This document shows positions 34,401-42,719 of a DNA stretch of 64,000 nt, piece after piece. The stretch comes from JAMZMI01 sp049115715 (GTDB lineage: Bacteria; Bacteroidota; Bacteroidia; Cytophagales; Cyclobacteriaceae): the NCBI GenBank assembly GCA_049115715.1, contig JAGDZQ010000022.1:122654-186653 (forward strand). Reading direction: 5' to 3'. The position numbers and the translations under genes were made by a program. The first letter of the stretch is position 1; the number at the start of each line of letters is the position of its first letter. A model generated the notes under the pieces. It saw nothing but the letters and a program-made list of their open reading frames with translations. It was not told where the DNA came from and made no database searches.

Positions 34401-34961
34401 ATGGAGGAAATAGATTTTTATTTAGATCACGCCAAGGAAATGATGATGAAAGCCTTGGATCACACCGTTGTTTCTCTAGCAAAAATTCGTGCTGGAAAAG
34501 CAATGCCCAATATGCTAGATGGTCTTGAAGTCGAATATTATGGAAGTATGACTCCTCTAAGTCAAGTAGCTTCTATAACTACACCTGATGCGAGAACTCT
34601 TGTCGTGAAGCCATGGGAAAAAGGAATGATCCAAGAAATAGAAAAGTCAATTACAAATAGTGATCTTGGATTAAATCCTCAAAATGATGGAGATATCGTT
34701 AGACTAAATATCCCTCCTCTTACGGAAGAAAGAAGAATCAATCTTGTTAAGCAATCTAAAACAGAGGTTGAAAATGGTAAAATAAGTGTCAGAAACGTAA
34801 GAAAGGAAGTAAACGACTCTTTGAGAAAACTCCTAAAAGATGGTGCTTCTGAAGATTTGGTAAAAGATGCTGAAGGGGAAGTTCAAAAAATAACAGATTC
34901 GCACACCGCAAAATTGGATGAGCTATTCCTAGCTAAGGAAAAAGATATTATGACCATTTAA
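34401..34961 (+). CDS. frr: Ribosome recycling factor
   Basis: Splits post-termination ribosomes together with EF-G. The protein is 186 aa of the two-domain L shape, with HTVVSLAKIRAGKAMPNMLD, RTLVVKPWEKGMIQEIEKSI and LNIPPLTEERRINLVKQSK. The stop codon lies inside a terminator hairpin shared with convergent nadD. Confidence 0.97.
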   Translation: MEEIDFYLDHAKEMMMKALDHTVVSLAKIRAGKAMPNMLDGLEVEYYGSMTPLSQVASITTPDARTLVVKPWEKGMIQEIEKSITNSDLGLNPQNDGDIVRLNIPPLTEERRINLVKQSKTEVENGKISVRNVRKEVNDSLRKLLKDGASEDLVKDAEGEVQKITDSHTAKLDELFLAKEKDIMTI

Positions 34962-34972
34962 TAAATGGTCAT
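34950..34972. terminator. Bidirectional terminator shared by frr and nadD
   Basis: ATGACCATTTA (34950-34960) pairs perfectly with TAAATGGTCAT (34962-34972), with a single unpaired base at the centre. On the plus strand it continues TTTAT. It contains the last codons and stop of frr and ends 1 bp before the nadD stop codon. The 12-bp gap between the two genes is thus fully used. Confidence 0.7.
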
Positions 34973-34973
34973 T

Positions 34974-35546
34974 TTATCGAAAGAGTTTTTTTGCTTCTAT
35001 TCGGATAATAGCCGAATCTGGAACCAAGTATCGAATTGATTTGCCGTCTTGAATCAGCTTACGAATCAGTGTTGCTGAGATTTCCATTTCTGGAGCTTCT
35101 ATCAAAGTAACATTTGGATGATTTAACAGATCTGAGGGCTTGGCATGAGGTCTAGGGTAGACGATTAGGCGGAAGTGCTCAAGAATTTTTTCATGATTTT
35201 TCCATTTTGGTAGAATTCCCAAATTATCAGCTCCAATGATTAACGAAAACTCGTTTTGAGGATATTTATCAGCCAAAACAGTCAGCGTATCTATCGTATA
35301 ACTTGGTTTAGGAAGGTTAAACTCCACATCTGAAACACGAAAATGGTAGTCTTCTGAAATGGCAGCTTGGACCAAATCATACCGGTCGAATTCATGAAGT
35401 AAGTTCTTGTTTTTTTTAAGTGGGTTTTGTGGGGATACAACAAACCAAACCTCGTCAATATCAGTGTTCTCGTATGCAATATTGGCAATGATCATATGCC
35501 CCATATGAATCGGGTTAAATGATCCGAAGAACAAACCTATCTTCAT
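34974..35546 (-). CDS. nadD: Nicotinate-nucleotide adenylyltransferase
   Basis: Joins nicotinate mononucleotide and ATP to nicotinate adenine dinucleotide in NAD synthesis. The protein is 190 aa with GLFFGSFNPIHMGHMIIANI (the HxGH nucleotidyltransferase motif), LIIGADNL, and the C-terminal ISATLIRKLI, a variant of the ISxTxxR motif. Its ATG overlaps the gmk stop by ATGA, so it is coupled to gmk. Confidence 0.95.
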   Translation of the reverse strand: MKIGLFFGSFNPIHMGHMIIANIAYENTDIDEVWFVVSPQNPLKKNKNLLHEFDRYDLVQAAISEDYHFRVSDVEFNLPKPSYTIDTLTVLADKYPQNEFSLIIGADNLGILPKWKNHEKILEHFRLIVYPRPHAKPSDLLNHPNVTLIEAPEMEISATLIRKLIQDGKSIRYLVPDSAIIRIEAKKLFR

Positions 35547-36118
35547 CCTTTCTCAATGAATTGACACACTACTTGTTTTGCTTCTTGTTTTGCGACTTCA
35601 AGATCGTGATTAAACAGTACATAATCAAAACATTCCGCTTTGGTCATTTCTTCATGCGCCTTACCAACCCTCATTTTTAAAGTCGCTTCTGTTTCCGTAT
35701 TTCTTTTTCTGAGTCTAGATTCCAAAACAGCAACATCTTTCACGCTAACAAAAACAGCAAACGCTGATTCTCCCAGTGCTTTTTTTAAATTAATCCCTCC
35801 TATAACATCAACATCGAAAATAACGTGGTTCCCATTTTCCCAGATACGTTCCACCTCGGACTTCAATGTTCCATAAAAAGTGCCTTGATAAACTTCTTGC
35901 CACTCGTAAACATCACCTTGAGAAATTTTAGTCTTGAAATCATCTTCTGATAGAAAATGATAGTCTATCCCATCCGTCTCACCTTCTCTTTTCTCACGTG
36001 TGGTAGCTGAAATGGAAAACTTGATTTCAGGAATATCCTTTATTAGAGATTTGACGATTGTCGTTTTTCCAGCTCCGGAGGGGGCACAGAAAATGACAGC
36101 TTTACCTTGGTGATTCAT
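35543..36118 (-). CDS. gmk: Guanylate kinase
   Basis: Phosphorylates GMP to GDP. The protein is 191 aa with the P-loop APSGAGKTTIVKSLI (near 12), SATTREKREGETDGIDYHFL, and GDVYEWQEVYQGTFYGTLKS in the GMP-binding region. It directly abuts the anti-sigma gene (stop and ATG adjacent) and overlaps nadD, so it forms one unit with an ECF sigma/anti-sigma pair. Confidence 0.96.
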   Translation of the reverse strand: MNHQGKAVIFCAPSGAGKTTIVKSLIKDIPEIKFSISATTREKREGETDGIDYHFLSEDDFKTKISQGDVYEWQEVYQGTFYGTLKSEVERIWENGNHVIFDVDVIGGINLKKALGESAFAVFVSVKDVAVLESRLRKRNTETEATLKMRVGKAHEEMTKAECFDYVLFNHDLEVAKQEAKQVVCQFIEKG

Positions 36119-36382
36119 TTATGCAGACTGAGAGATTTTACTCCTTATATTATCAGCCAAATCGGATGGAACTGGCATTTTCTCCAATCTGGTTCTTAAG
36201 AGTTCTCTTATTTGCTTCTCTACTTCATATTGTTCAAAGCAAAAGAGGCATTTGTCAATATGCCCCATTAGATACTCTTCTTCTTTTTTGGAAGCTTCAT
36301 CATCCAACAATAGATGCAAGACTTTGAGGCATTTCTTAAATTCAGCACACGCTCCGTTTTTCTCCTTATCAGATGAACTCAT
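36119..36382 (-). CDS. Zinc-binding anti-sigma factor (ZAS-like)
   Basis: Predicted cytoplasmic partner that holds the upstream ECF sigma factor inactive. The protein is 87 aa from ATG 36382; the frame also opens at a TTG one codon earlier. An HxxxCxxC motif is visible as HIDKCLFC near residues 42-49, with an earlier Cys-containing segment (FKKCLKVLHLLLDDEASKKE) typical of RsrA/ChrR-like ZAS domains. No membrane span is present, so sensing would be cytoplasmic, possibly redox through the Cys/zinc site. It lies 31 bp after the sigma gene. Confidence 0.8.
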   Translation of the reverse strand: MSSSDKEKNGACAEFKKCLKVLHLLLDDEASKKEEEYLMGHIDKCLFCFEQYEVEKQIRELLRTRLEKMPVPSDLADNIRSKISQSA

Positions 36383-36412
36383 CAATGAATTAAATTTTCT
36401 GCAAATTAAAAA

Positions 36413-37018
36413 TTATTTAAACCCCATACTACTAGCGTAGCTATGCAGTTTTTCTTTCAACAGATTTCTAGCTCTGTGCAATCTGGATCTAACTGTACCT
36501 ATTGGTATATCTAGAATCTTGGCCATTTCTTCATAAGTGAAACCTTCCAAATCACAAAGAATGATCACTGTTCGGAAATCAATAGCCAAAGAATTCAGGG
36601 CAATGCTAACCTCATCCCCTATCATATCCTTGATTGCTTCTAAGCGCAAATCAACTGTTATTGATTCATCAACATCATCTGAATTGTAGAAGTTCTCTAC
36701 TTCCTGATAATCTACCTTAGCTGGTTGCTTACTCTTCTTCCTAAAGTCATTAATAAACGAATTTTTAAGAATACGGTAAAGCCATGCTTTTGCGTTAGTA
36801 TCCTGCTGAAAAGAGTTAATAAATCTATAAGCCTTGAGATATGTATCTTGAACAAGGTCTTTAGAATCGTCCTCATCAAATGTAAGTCTGTAGGCAAAAT
36901 TGTACATTGAATCAATATGAGGTAGGAATTCCTTATTAAAGATTCTGTTTTTCTCTACTTGAGAATATGTGAATTTTGCGGGCTTTTGCTCATCTATCTC
37001 CATAATTACCTCTTGCAT
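36413..37018 (-). CDS. ECF-type RNA polymerase sigma factor (RpoE/SigR-like)
   Basis: Alternative sigma factor of 201 aa. Region 2 has the LTFDEDDSKDLVQDTYLKAY block (about 40-65) with SFQQDTNAKAWLYRILKNSF. Region 4 has FTYEEMAKILDIPIGTVRSR then LHRARNLLKEKL (about 155-190). ATG 37018, with an alternative in-frame ATG at 37003. It is followed by the zinc anti-sigma gene, gmk and nadD. The upstream region to ahcY carries an inverted repeat that could be a binding site. Confidence 0.93.
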   Translation of the reverse strand: MQEVIMEIDEQKPAKFTYSQVEKNRIFNKEFLPHIDSMYNFAYRLTFDEDDSKDLVQDTYLKAYRFINSFQQDTNAKAWLYRILKNSFINDFRKKSKQPAKVDYQEVENFYNSDDVDESITVDLRLEAIKDMIGDEVSIALNSLAIDFRTVIILCDLEGFTYEEMAKILDIPIGTVRSRLHRARNLLKEKLHSYASSMGFK

Positions 37019-37049
37019 GCATTTCTAAATTACCTAATGATATTAGATC

Positions 37050-37069
37050 AGAACCCCTCTCATGGTTCT
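37050..37069 (-). promoter_or_regulatory. Inverted repeat upstream of the ECF sigma gene
   Basis: AGAACC (37050-37055) and GGTTCT (37064-37069) flank 8 bases, 32 bp before the sigma ATG. It could be an operator or a short leader hairpin. No clear TAnnTTTG box was found here, which would fit ECF-dependent autoregulation, but that is an inference. Confidence 0.35.
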
Positions 37070-37154
37070 CATAGGTTTAGATACGCTTAATTATCTAGAA
37101 TGTTTCTAAATAAGCAGACAAAATGTAAACATTGCTATTTAGGCTCTTAAAAAG

Positions 37155-37182
37155 AAAAGCCACTTCATATGAAGTGGCTTTT
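37155..37182 (-). terminator. Intrinsic terminator of ahcY
   Basis: AAAAGCCACTTC (37155-37166) pairs perfectly with GAAGTGGCTTTT (37171-37182) around ATAT, 16 bp after the ahcY stop. The minus strand continues CTTTTTAAG. The T-rich flank on both sides could let it work in both directions. Confidence 0.85.
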
Positions 37183-37197
37183 TCAAGTATTATTCAC

Positions 37198-38505
37198 TTA
37201 GTATCTATATGTATCGGGCTTGAATGGGCCTTCTACTGAAACACCAATATAATCAGCTTGCTCTTTACTAAGTGTTTCTAATTCAACACCAATCTTAGAC
37301 AAATGCAAGGCAGCTACTTTTTCATCTAGGTGCTTTGGCAATGTGTAAACTTCATTTTTGTACTTCTCAACACTTGTCCAAAGCTCGATTTGAGCTAAAG
37401 TTTGATTTGTAAATGAATTTGACATTACAAACGAAGGGTGCCCAGTAGCACAACCTAAGTTCACAAGCCTTCCTTCTGCAAGGACAATGATTTCATTCCC
37501 CTCGACATTATATAAATCAACTTGAGGTTTGATCTCAACCTTCGTTGCTCCATACTTCCCATTTAGCCACGCCATATCAATTTCATTATCAAAATGGCCA
37601 ATGTTGCAAACGATCGTTTTGTCACCCATTGCGGAGAAATGTTCTCCTCTAATGATATCTTTATTACCTGTTGCGGTGACTACTATGTCCGCTCTTTTTA
37701 CTGCATCGGCCATTTTCTTAACCTCATACCCATCCATTGCAGCTTGTAAAGCGCAGATAGGATCAATCTCAGAAACGATCACTCTTACTCCTGCTCCTCT
37801 TAGAGAAGCTGCAGATCCTTTACCCACGTCTCCATAACCTGCCACTACAGCAACTTTTCCTGCCAGCATAACATCTGTAGCTCTTCTTATCGCATCTACA
37901 AGAGATTCCTGACAACCATATTTATTGTCAAATTTAGATTTGGTAACAGAGTCGTTTACATTGATTGCGGGAAGAGGTAAAGTACCGTTCTTCATTCTTT
38001 CGTAAAGTCGATGAACTCCAGTGGTGGTTTCCTCTGATAGTCCGTTGATACCCTTAACCAGTTCAGGGTATCTATCCAATACCATATTAGTTAGGTCACC
38101 CCCATCATCCAAAATCATATTTAAAGGTTTGTCTCCCTCAAATGCGAACAACGTCTGCTCTATGCACCAGTCAAACTCTTCATCATTCATTCCTTTCCAT
38201 GCGAACACCGGAACTCCAGCGTTGGCAATCGCAGCAGCCGCGTGATCTTGTGTCGAGAAAATATTGCAAGAAGACCAACTAACTTCAGCCCCAAGCTCTT
38301 GGAGAGTTTCGATAAGAACCGCCGTTTGGATGGTCATATGAAGGCATCCAGCTATTCTTGCTCCCTTTAGAGGCTTAGAATCTCCATATTCCTTTCTTAA
38401 TGACATTAATCCAGGCATTTCTGCTTCTGCCAAGCTTATTTCTTTTCTGCCCCAATCGGACAAGTTGATGTCTTTGACTTTATAGTCCAATTTTTCTTCG
38501 ATCAT
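37198..38505 (-). CDS. ahcY: Adenosylhomocysteinase
   Basis: Hydrolyses S-adenosylhomocysteine to adenosine and homocysteine in the methyl cycle, NAD-dependent. The protein is 435 aa. It has GCLHMTIQTAVLIETLQELG, the NAD-binding VAVVAGYGDVGKGSAASLRG (near 210-230), and GHFDNEIDM. The C-terminus PFKPDTYRY is the conserved tail. It is a single-gene unit with a strong terminator. Confidence 0.98.
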   Translation of the reverse strand: MIEEKLDYKVKDINLSDWGRKEISLAEAEMPGLMSLRKEYGDSKPLKGARIAGCLHMTIQTAVLIETLQELGAEVSWSSCNIFSTQDHAAAAIANAGVPVFAWKGMNDEEFDWCIEQTLFAFEGDKPLNMILDDGGDLTNMVLDRYPELVKGINGLSEETTTGVHRLYERMKNGTLPLPAINVNDSVTKSKFDNKYGCQESLVDAIRRATDVMLAGKVAVVAGYGDVGKGSAASLRGAGVRVIVSEIDPICALQAAMDGYEVKKMADAVKRADIVVTATGNKDIIRGEHFSAMGDKTIVCNIGHFDNEIDMAWLNGKYGATKVEIKPQVDLYNVEGNEIIVLAEGRLVNLGCATGHPSFVMSNSFTNQTLAQIELWTSVEKYKNEVYTLPKHLDEKVAALHLSKIGVELETLSKEQADYIGVSVEGPFKPDTYRY

Positions 38506-38527
38506 TGGTTTTTAGATTTTAGAATCG

Positions 38528-38556
38528 CAAAAATAAATAAATTGATCTGCTTTCAA
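38528..38556 (-). promoter_or_regulatory. Candidate promoter of ahcY
   Basis: The minus strand has TATTTTTG (38535-38528) and a TTG (38556-38554) 18 bp upstream, partly inside the birA 3' end. The ahcY ATG is 23 bp downstream of the -7 box. Confidence 0.45.
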
Positions 38557-39344
38557 TTCACAAATTCAATCTCTTTCACATCGTAACTGAATAATTGATC
38601 TTCTTGTTTCACAACCAACCTTCCTTTATCATCGATTCCAATGATTTCTCCTTCAAATGACTTTTCACCAGAAGAAAAGACATGAATTTCTCCTCTCCAT
38701 CTCATGTTCTGGTGGTAATAGAAAAGGGTGCTTTTAAAATCATGTGCCTTTAATTTCAAATACTGAGATTCAATTTCAAGAAGGACGGATTCCAAAACCT
38801 GATCGAGATCAAACTTAGTCTTTGACTCATTAAATAACGATGTAGCAGTATTTAGTGAAAAGAATTCTTGGTTTACATTTAACCCAACTCCTACAATTAC
38901 GTTTTCGATTTTATTCCCATTCAAAATGGTCTCAACCAAAACACCTCCAACTTTCAGGTCGTTGATATAAATATCATTTGGCCATTTGATTTCGATGTTG
39001 GAATTTTCAACTAATCCCTCAATTGCTTTGTGTATAGCAATTCCTGTTATGACGTTAATGAAAAATAGCTTATTAATACTTAAAAAAGTAGGGTTAAGAT
39101 TTACAGAGAATAATAGGTTTTTACCAGGCTCGCTTATCCATGCATTTCCTCTTTGCCCCTTTCCTTTCGTTTGAAAACTGGATTGAACGATGTGCCCCTC
39201 AAATATGTGATTCCCAGTAAGCTTTATCTTCGCTATCATTTCATCATTGGTAGAATGACAATGTGTCAGGGAATCAACCTTTTTACCTAGAAATAGCGTT
39301 TTGGCAAAGTATTTATGCAACTTATATTCACTAATTTTGGTCAC
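38553..39344 (-). CDS. birA: Biotin-[acetyl-CoA-carboxylase] ligase, GTG start
   Basis: Attaches biotin to carboxyl-carrier proteins such as the one at 33127-33621. The protein is 263 aa and lacks the N-terminal HTH of E. coli BirA, so it is the monofunctional class. It has KGKGQRGNAWISEPGKNLLF in the ligase core and IKWPNDIYINDLKVGGVLVE. The first codon is GTG (39344); no in-frame ATG precedes the conserved core. It is divergent from rsfS with only 24 bp between start codons. Confidence 0.93.
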   Translation of the reverse strand: MTKISEYKLHKYFAKTLFLGKKVDSLTHCHSTNDEMIAKIKLTGNHIFEGHIVQSSFQTKGKGQRGNAWISEPGKNLLFSVNLNPTFLSINKLFFINVITGIAIHKAIEGLVENSNIEIKWPNDIYINDLKVGGVLVETILNGNKIENVIVGVGLNVNQEFFSLNTATSLFNESKTKFDLDQVLESVLLEIESQYLKLKAHDFKSTLFYYHQNMRWRGEIHVFSSGEKSFEGEIIGIDDKGRLVVKQEDQLFSYDVKEIEFVN

Positions 39345-39368
39345 AAAAGTAATTTAAACCGGCAATGA

Positions 39369-39743
39369 ATGCTTGAAATAAAAACTGAAGCTGTAGCGTC
39401 CGACGTATTAAGTCAATCTGTTATTGAAGGGATGCTTGAAAAGAAGGCTTCTGATATCGTGTTGATGGATCTAAGAGAGGTAAAAAACGCTATAGCAGAT
39501 TTTTTCGTTATTTGCTCTGGAAATTCTGATACTCAAGTTGATTCAATAGCTGATTCAATAGAAGAGAAAGTATTTAAAAAGTCCGAACAAAACCCGTGGA
39601 AGAAAGAGGGCATAGAAAATAAAGAATGGGTACTTATCGATTATGTGGATGTCGTTGCTCATGTCTTCAGTAAAGAAAAAAGAACTTTTTACGCTCTAGA
39701 AGAACTTTGGGGTGACGCAAAGGTTACAGTAATCGAAGAATAG
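39369..39743 (+). CDS. rsfS: Ribosomal silencing factor RsfS
   Basis: Binds L14 and blocks subunit joining when nutrients are low. The protein is 124 aa with ASDIVLMDLREVKNAIADFF, VICSGNSDTQVDSIADSIEE and YVDVVAHVFSKEKRTFYALE, all typical of the family. ATG 39369; another ATG at 39365 is out of frame. It precedes ftsH by 47 bp. Confidence 0.95.
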   Translation: MLEIKTEAVASDVLSQSVIEGMLEKKASDIVLMDLREVKNAIADFFVICSGNSDTQVDSIADSIEEKVFKKSEQNPWKKEGIENKEWVLIDYVDVVAHVFSKEKRTFYALEELWGDAKVTVIEE

Positions 39744-39790
39744 GCAATCCTGATCAATTCAAATAGAATTTAACTTTAGTAAGAAAAATA

Positions 39791-41890
39791 ATGTCAGATA
39801 AACCAAGACAGAAAAAGAGTATCATTGGTGGTCAACCGAATAAACCGAACTATCAATTATTCCTTATAATTGGAGTAATAACAGTCGTTTTTGGATACGC
39901 TTTTCTTAGCAACAATAACTCTGCAGTAAAAACTACTGATAGGCGGTTTAAGCAGATGATGCTATCGAATGATGTTGAGCGTGTGGTTCTGGTGAAGAAC
40001 GAGGAGATGGTAGAGGTCACTTTGAAGAAAGAAGCTCTCCAAAACGCCAAATATAAAATTGACCTTGAGGATAGGCCTTTCGGTGGAGATAATGGCCCTC
40101 ATTACTTCTTCAAGGTTGGATCTACTGACAGTTTTATTAGGAAGTTTGAAGAAATCACTGATCAAATGCCCGAAAACCAAAGGTTTGGGTATGAAATTGA
40201 AGAGCGATCTGACATAACATCAATGTTATTTAACCTTGGATTCTTCGCTCTAATTATTTTTGGATTTTGGTTCATAATGCGAAGAATGACTGGAGGCGGA
40301 GGGCCCGGAGGTCAGATATTTAATATTGGAAAATCGAAAGCTGCACTATTCGATGCTGAGAATAAAGTTAAGATCACTTTCTCAGATGCTGCAGGTCTTC
40401 AAGAAGCTAAAGAGGAGATTAAAGAGATTGTTGATTTCTTACAGAGCCCAGAGAAATTCACGAAGCTTGGTGGGAAAATTCCAAAAGGCGCCCTACTTGT
40501 AGGCCCTCCAGGAACAGGTAAAACGCTTCTAGCGAAGGCAGTTGCAGGTGAAGCGGGAGTTCCATTCTTTACGTTATCAGGATCTGACTTTGTTGAAATG
40601 TTTGTGGGTGTAGGAGCTGCAAGAGTTAGGGATTTATTTAAGCAGGCGAAAGAAAAAGCTCCTTGTATCGTGTTCATAGATGAGATTGATGCAATAGGTC
40701 GTTCCAGAGGCAGAGGACAGATGCCTGGATCCAATGACGAAAGGGAAAATACCTTAAACTCTCTTTTAGTTGAGATGGATGGATTTTCCACGGATTCCGG
40801 AGTAATCATACTTGCTGCTACAAACAGACCAGATGTATTAGATTCTGCTCTAATGAGACCAGGAAGATTTGATAGACAAATAAGTATCGATAAACCTGAT
40901 ATCAGCGGACGTGAGGCAATATTTAAGGTTCACTTAAAGCCTATCAAAATGGGGAAAAGTGTGGACTCTAAAAAATTGGCTGCTCAGACCCCTGGATTTG
41001 CAGGTGCCGAAATTGCCAATGTCTGTAATGAGGCCGCTTTGATCGCTGCTAGAAAAGATAAAAAGCAAGTCGATATGGCTGACTTTCAAGATGCTATTGA
41101 CAGAGTAATTGGAGGTCTAGAAAAGAAGAGTAAGATTATTTCTCCTGAAGAGAAGAAAATAGTTGCTTATCATGAAGCTGGTCATGCGGTAGCAGGATGG
41201 TTCTTGGAACATGCAGATCCGTTAGTTAAGGTGAGTATTGTTCCAAGAGGGGTTGCCGCTTTGGGTTATGCTCAGTATCTGCCAAAAGAACAATTCTTGT
41301 ATCAAACCGAACAATTGATGGATGAGATGTGCATGGCACTTGGAGGAAGAGCTGCAGAAGAACTTATCTTCAATAAGATATCAACTGGAGCGCTTAGTGA
41401 TCTTGAAAGAATCACCAAACTAGCTTACAGCATCGTTACTGTCTATGGAATGAACGAAAAGATTGGGAACCTTTCGTTTTATGACAGCAAACAATCAGAG
41501 TATAACTTCACAAAACCATATTCTGAGGCTACTGCTGAGATGATTGATCAAGAGGTGAAAGCTTTGATTGAAGAAGCCTATGATCGAACAAAAAAACTAC
41601 TCCAGAAACGAAACGAAGAATTAGAAATAATAGCTCAGGAGTTGCTAGAAAAAGAAATCATCTTTCAGGGTGATTTAGAAAGACTCATAGGCAAAAGACC
41701 TTTCGACAATCAGACTACTTACGAGCGCTTTACAAATGGTGACGAAGAAGAGAATGAGGATGAAAAAGAAAACGATAATGAGATCGAAGAGATAAAGAAA
41801 ACTGTAAAATCTGAGGTAGAGGAAGAGGAAACCGTAACTAAAGAAGGAACTGACGAAGAAGAATCTGTTGAAAAAGAAGCCAAAGATTGA
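39791..41890 (+). CDS. ftsH: ATP-dependent zinc metalloprotease FtsH
   Basis: Membrane-anchored AAA protease that degrades misfolded and regulatory proteins. The protein is 699 aa. Membrane spans at about 22-40 and 145-163 enclose a periplasmic domain. The AAA module has GPPGTGKT (238-245), Walker B IVFIDEID (293-300) and the SRH around NRPDVLDSALMRPGRFDRQI. The protease zinc motif HEAGH is at 461-465. The last 50 residues are an acidic Glu/Lys-rich tail. It is followed by a terminator. Confidence 0.97.
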   Translation: MSDKPRQKKSIIGGQPNKPNYQLFLIIGVITVVFGYAFLSNNNSAVKTTDRRFKQMMLSNDVERVVLVKNEEMVEVTLKKEALQNAKYKIDLEDRPFGGDNGPHYFFKVGSTDSFIRKFEEITDQMPENQRFGYEIEERSDITSMLFNLGFFALIIFGFWFIMRRMTGGGGPGGQIFNIGKSKAALFDAENKVKITFSDAAGLQEAKEEIKEIVDFLQSPEKFTKLGGKIPKGALLVGPPGTGKTLLAKAVAGEAGVPFFTLSGSDFVEMFVGVGAARVRDLFKQAKEKAPCIVFIDEIDAIGRSRGRGQMPGSNDERENTLNSLLVEMDGFSTDSGVIILAATNRPDVLDSALMRPGRFDRQISIDKPDISGREAIFKVHLKPIKMGKSVDSKKLAAQTPGFAGAEIANVCNEAALIAARKDKKQVDMADFQDAIDRVIGGLEKKSKIISPEEKKIVAYHEAGHAVAGWFLEHADPLVKVSIVPRGVAALGYAQYLPKEQFLYQTEQLMDEMCMALGGRAAEELIFNKISTGALSDLERITKLAYSIVTVYGMNEKIGNLSFYDSKQSEYNFTKPYSEATAEMIDQEVKALIEEAYDRTKKLLQKRNEELEIIAQELLEKEIIFQGDLERLIGKRPFDNQTTYERFTNGDEEENEDEKENDNEIEEIKKTVKSEVEEEETVTKEGTDEEESVEKEAKD

Positions 41891-41924
41891 AACAATCAAT
41901 TAATTAGATAACATGATATAAATT

Positions 41925-41947
41925 AGGAGCTTAATAGCTCCTTTTTT
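41925..41947 (+). terminator. Intrinsic terminator of ftsH, touching the next start codon
   Basis: AGGAGCT (41925-41931) pairs with AGCTCCT (41936-41942) around TAAT, followed by a run of T to 41947. The ATG of the next gene begins at 41949, only 6 bp after the stem. Confidence 0.8.
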
Positions 41948-41948
41948 G

Positions 41949-42719
41949 ATGCAGAACTGTTTTTCACAAATCCCAAAAGGGAAAAAAATCTACATCGCCA
42001 GTGACTTTCATATTGGAGCTCCTAATAGGAAAGAAAGCTTATTAAGAGAAAAGAAAATTATCACATGGCTTTCGCAAATTGAGGACACTGCTCACGGAAT
42101 TATATTGGCAGGAGATGTCTTTGATTTCTGGTTTGAATATAAGACAGTCGTACCTAAGGGGGCCATTCGTCTTTTGGGGAAACTAGCTGAGTTATCTGAT
42201 TCCGGAATACCCATCGCATTCTTCGCAGGGAACCACGACTTGTGGCTAAAAGATTATCTTTCTAAAGAACTTGGTGCTATCATTTATCATAATCCCGTTT
42301 CTTTTCAGACGAGTAGCATGAAAGTAATGATTGGTCATGGGGATGGACTTGGGCCTGGGGATCGGAAATTCAAAATATTAAAAAGAATCTTCACCGCAGG
42401 TTTTAATAGGGCATTATTTCGATGGCTTCATCCAGATATTGGGGTTCGACTTGCAAATGCATGGTCCAGCCGAAGTAAAAAGAAAGCTATTAAAGATCCT
42501 GAGTCATTTCTTGATCAGAAAGAGATGCTTTTCCAATATTGTCAATCTATTGAAAAAGAAAGTCATCACGACTTCTACATTTTTGGTCACCGGCACATGC
42601 ATTTGGAAATGCCTATAAACAAAAATGCTATATACATCAACATTGGAGATTGGGTAAATCTTTTCACATATGCTGAAATCGATGATAAAACTGTAAATGT
42701 TAAAAGGTTTGAAGACTAG
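41949..42719 (+). CDS. LpxH-type UDP-2,3-diacylglucosamine diphosphatase (metallophosphoesterase)
   Basis: Predicted to hydrolyse UDP-2,3-diacylglucosamine to lipid X in lipid A synthesis. The protein is 256 aa from ATG 41949; the frame opens one codon earlier at a TTG. The five metallophosphatase blocks are visible: ASDFHIG, GDVFDFW, GNHDLW, GHGDG and FGHRHMH. A C-terminal stretch (INIGDWVNLFTYAEID) matches LpxH-like proteins. There is no room for a ribosome-binding site or usual leader between the ftsH terminator and the start. Confidence 0.88.
   Translation: MQNCFSQIPKGKKIYIASDFHIGAPNRKESLLREKKIITWLSQIEDTAHGIILAGDVFDFWFEYKTVVPKGAIRLLGKLAELSDSGIPIAFFAGNHDLWLKDYLSKELGAIIYHNPVSFQTSSMKVMIGHGDGLGPGDRKFKILKRIFTAGFNRALFRWLHPDIGVRLANAWSSRSKKKAIKDPESFLDQKEMLFQYCQSIEKESHHDFYIFGHRHMHLEMPINKNAIYINIGDWVNLFTYAEIDDKTVNVKRFED

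Noticed and set aside
39344..39351. TACTTTTG box as birA promoter
   Set aside because: It would start transcription inside the coding sequence, downstream of the only usable start codon.
40399..40809. 136-residue minus-strand open frame inside ftsH
   Set aside because: Antisense of the AAA domain; Ser/Pro/Thr-rich shadow.
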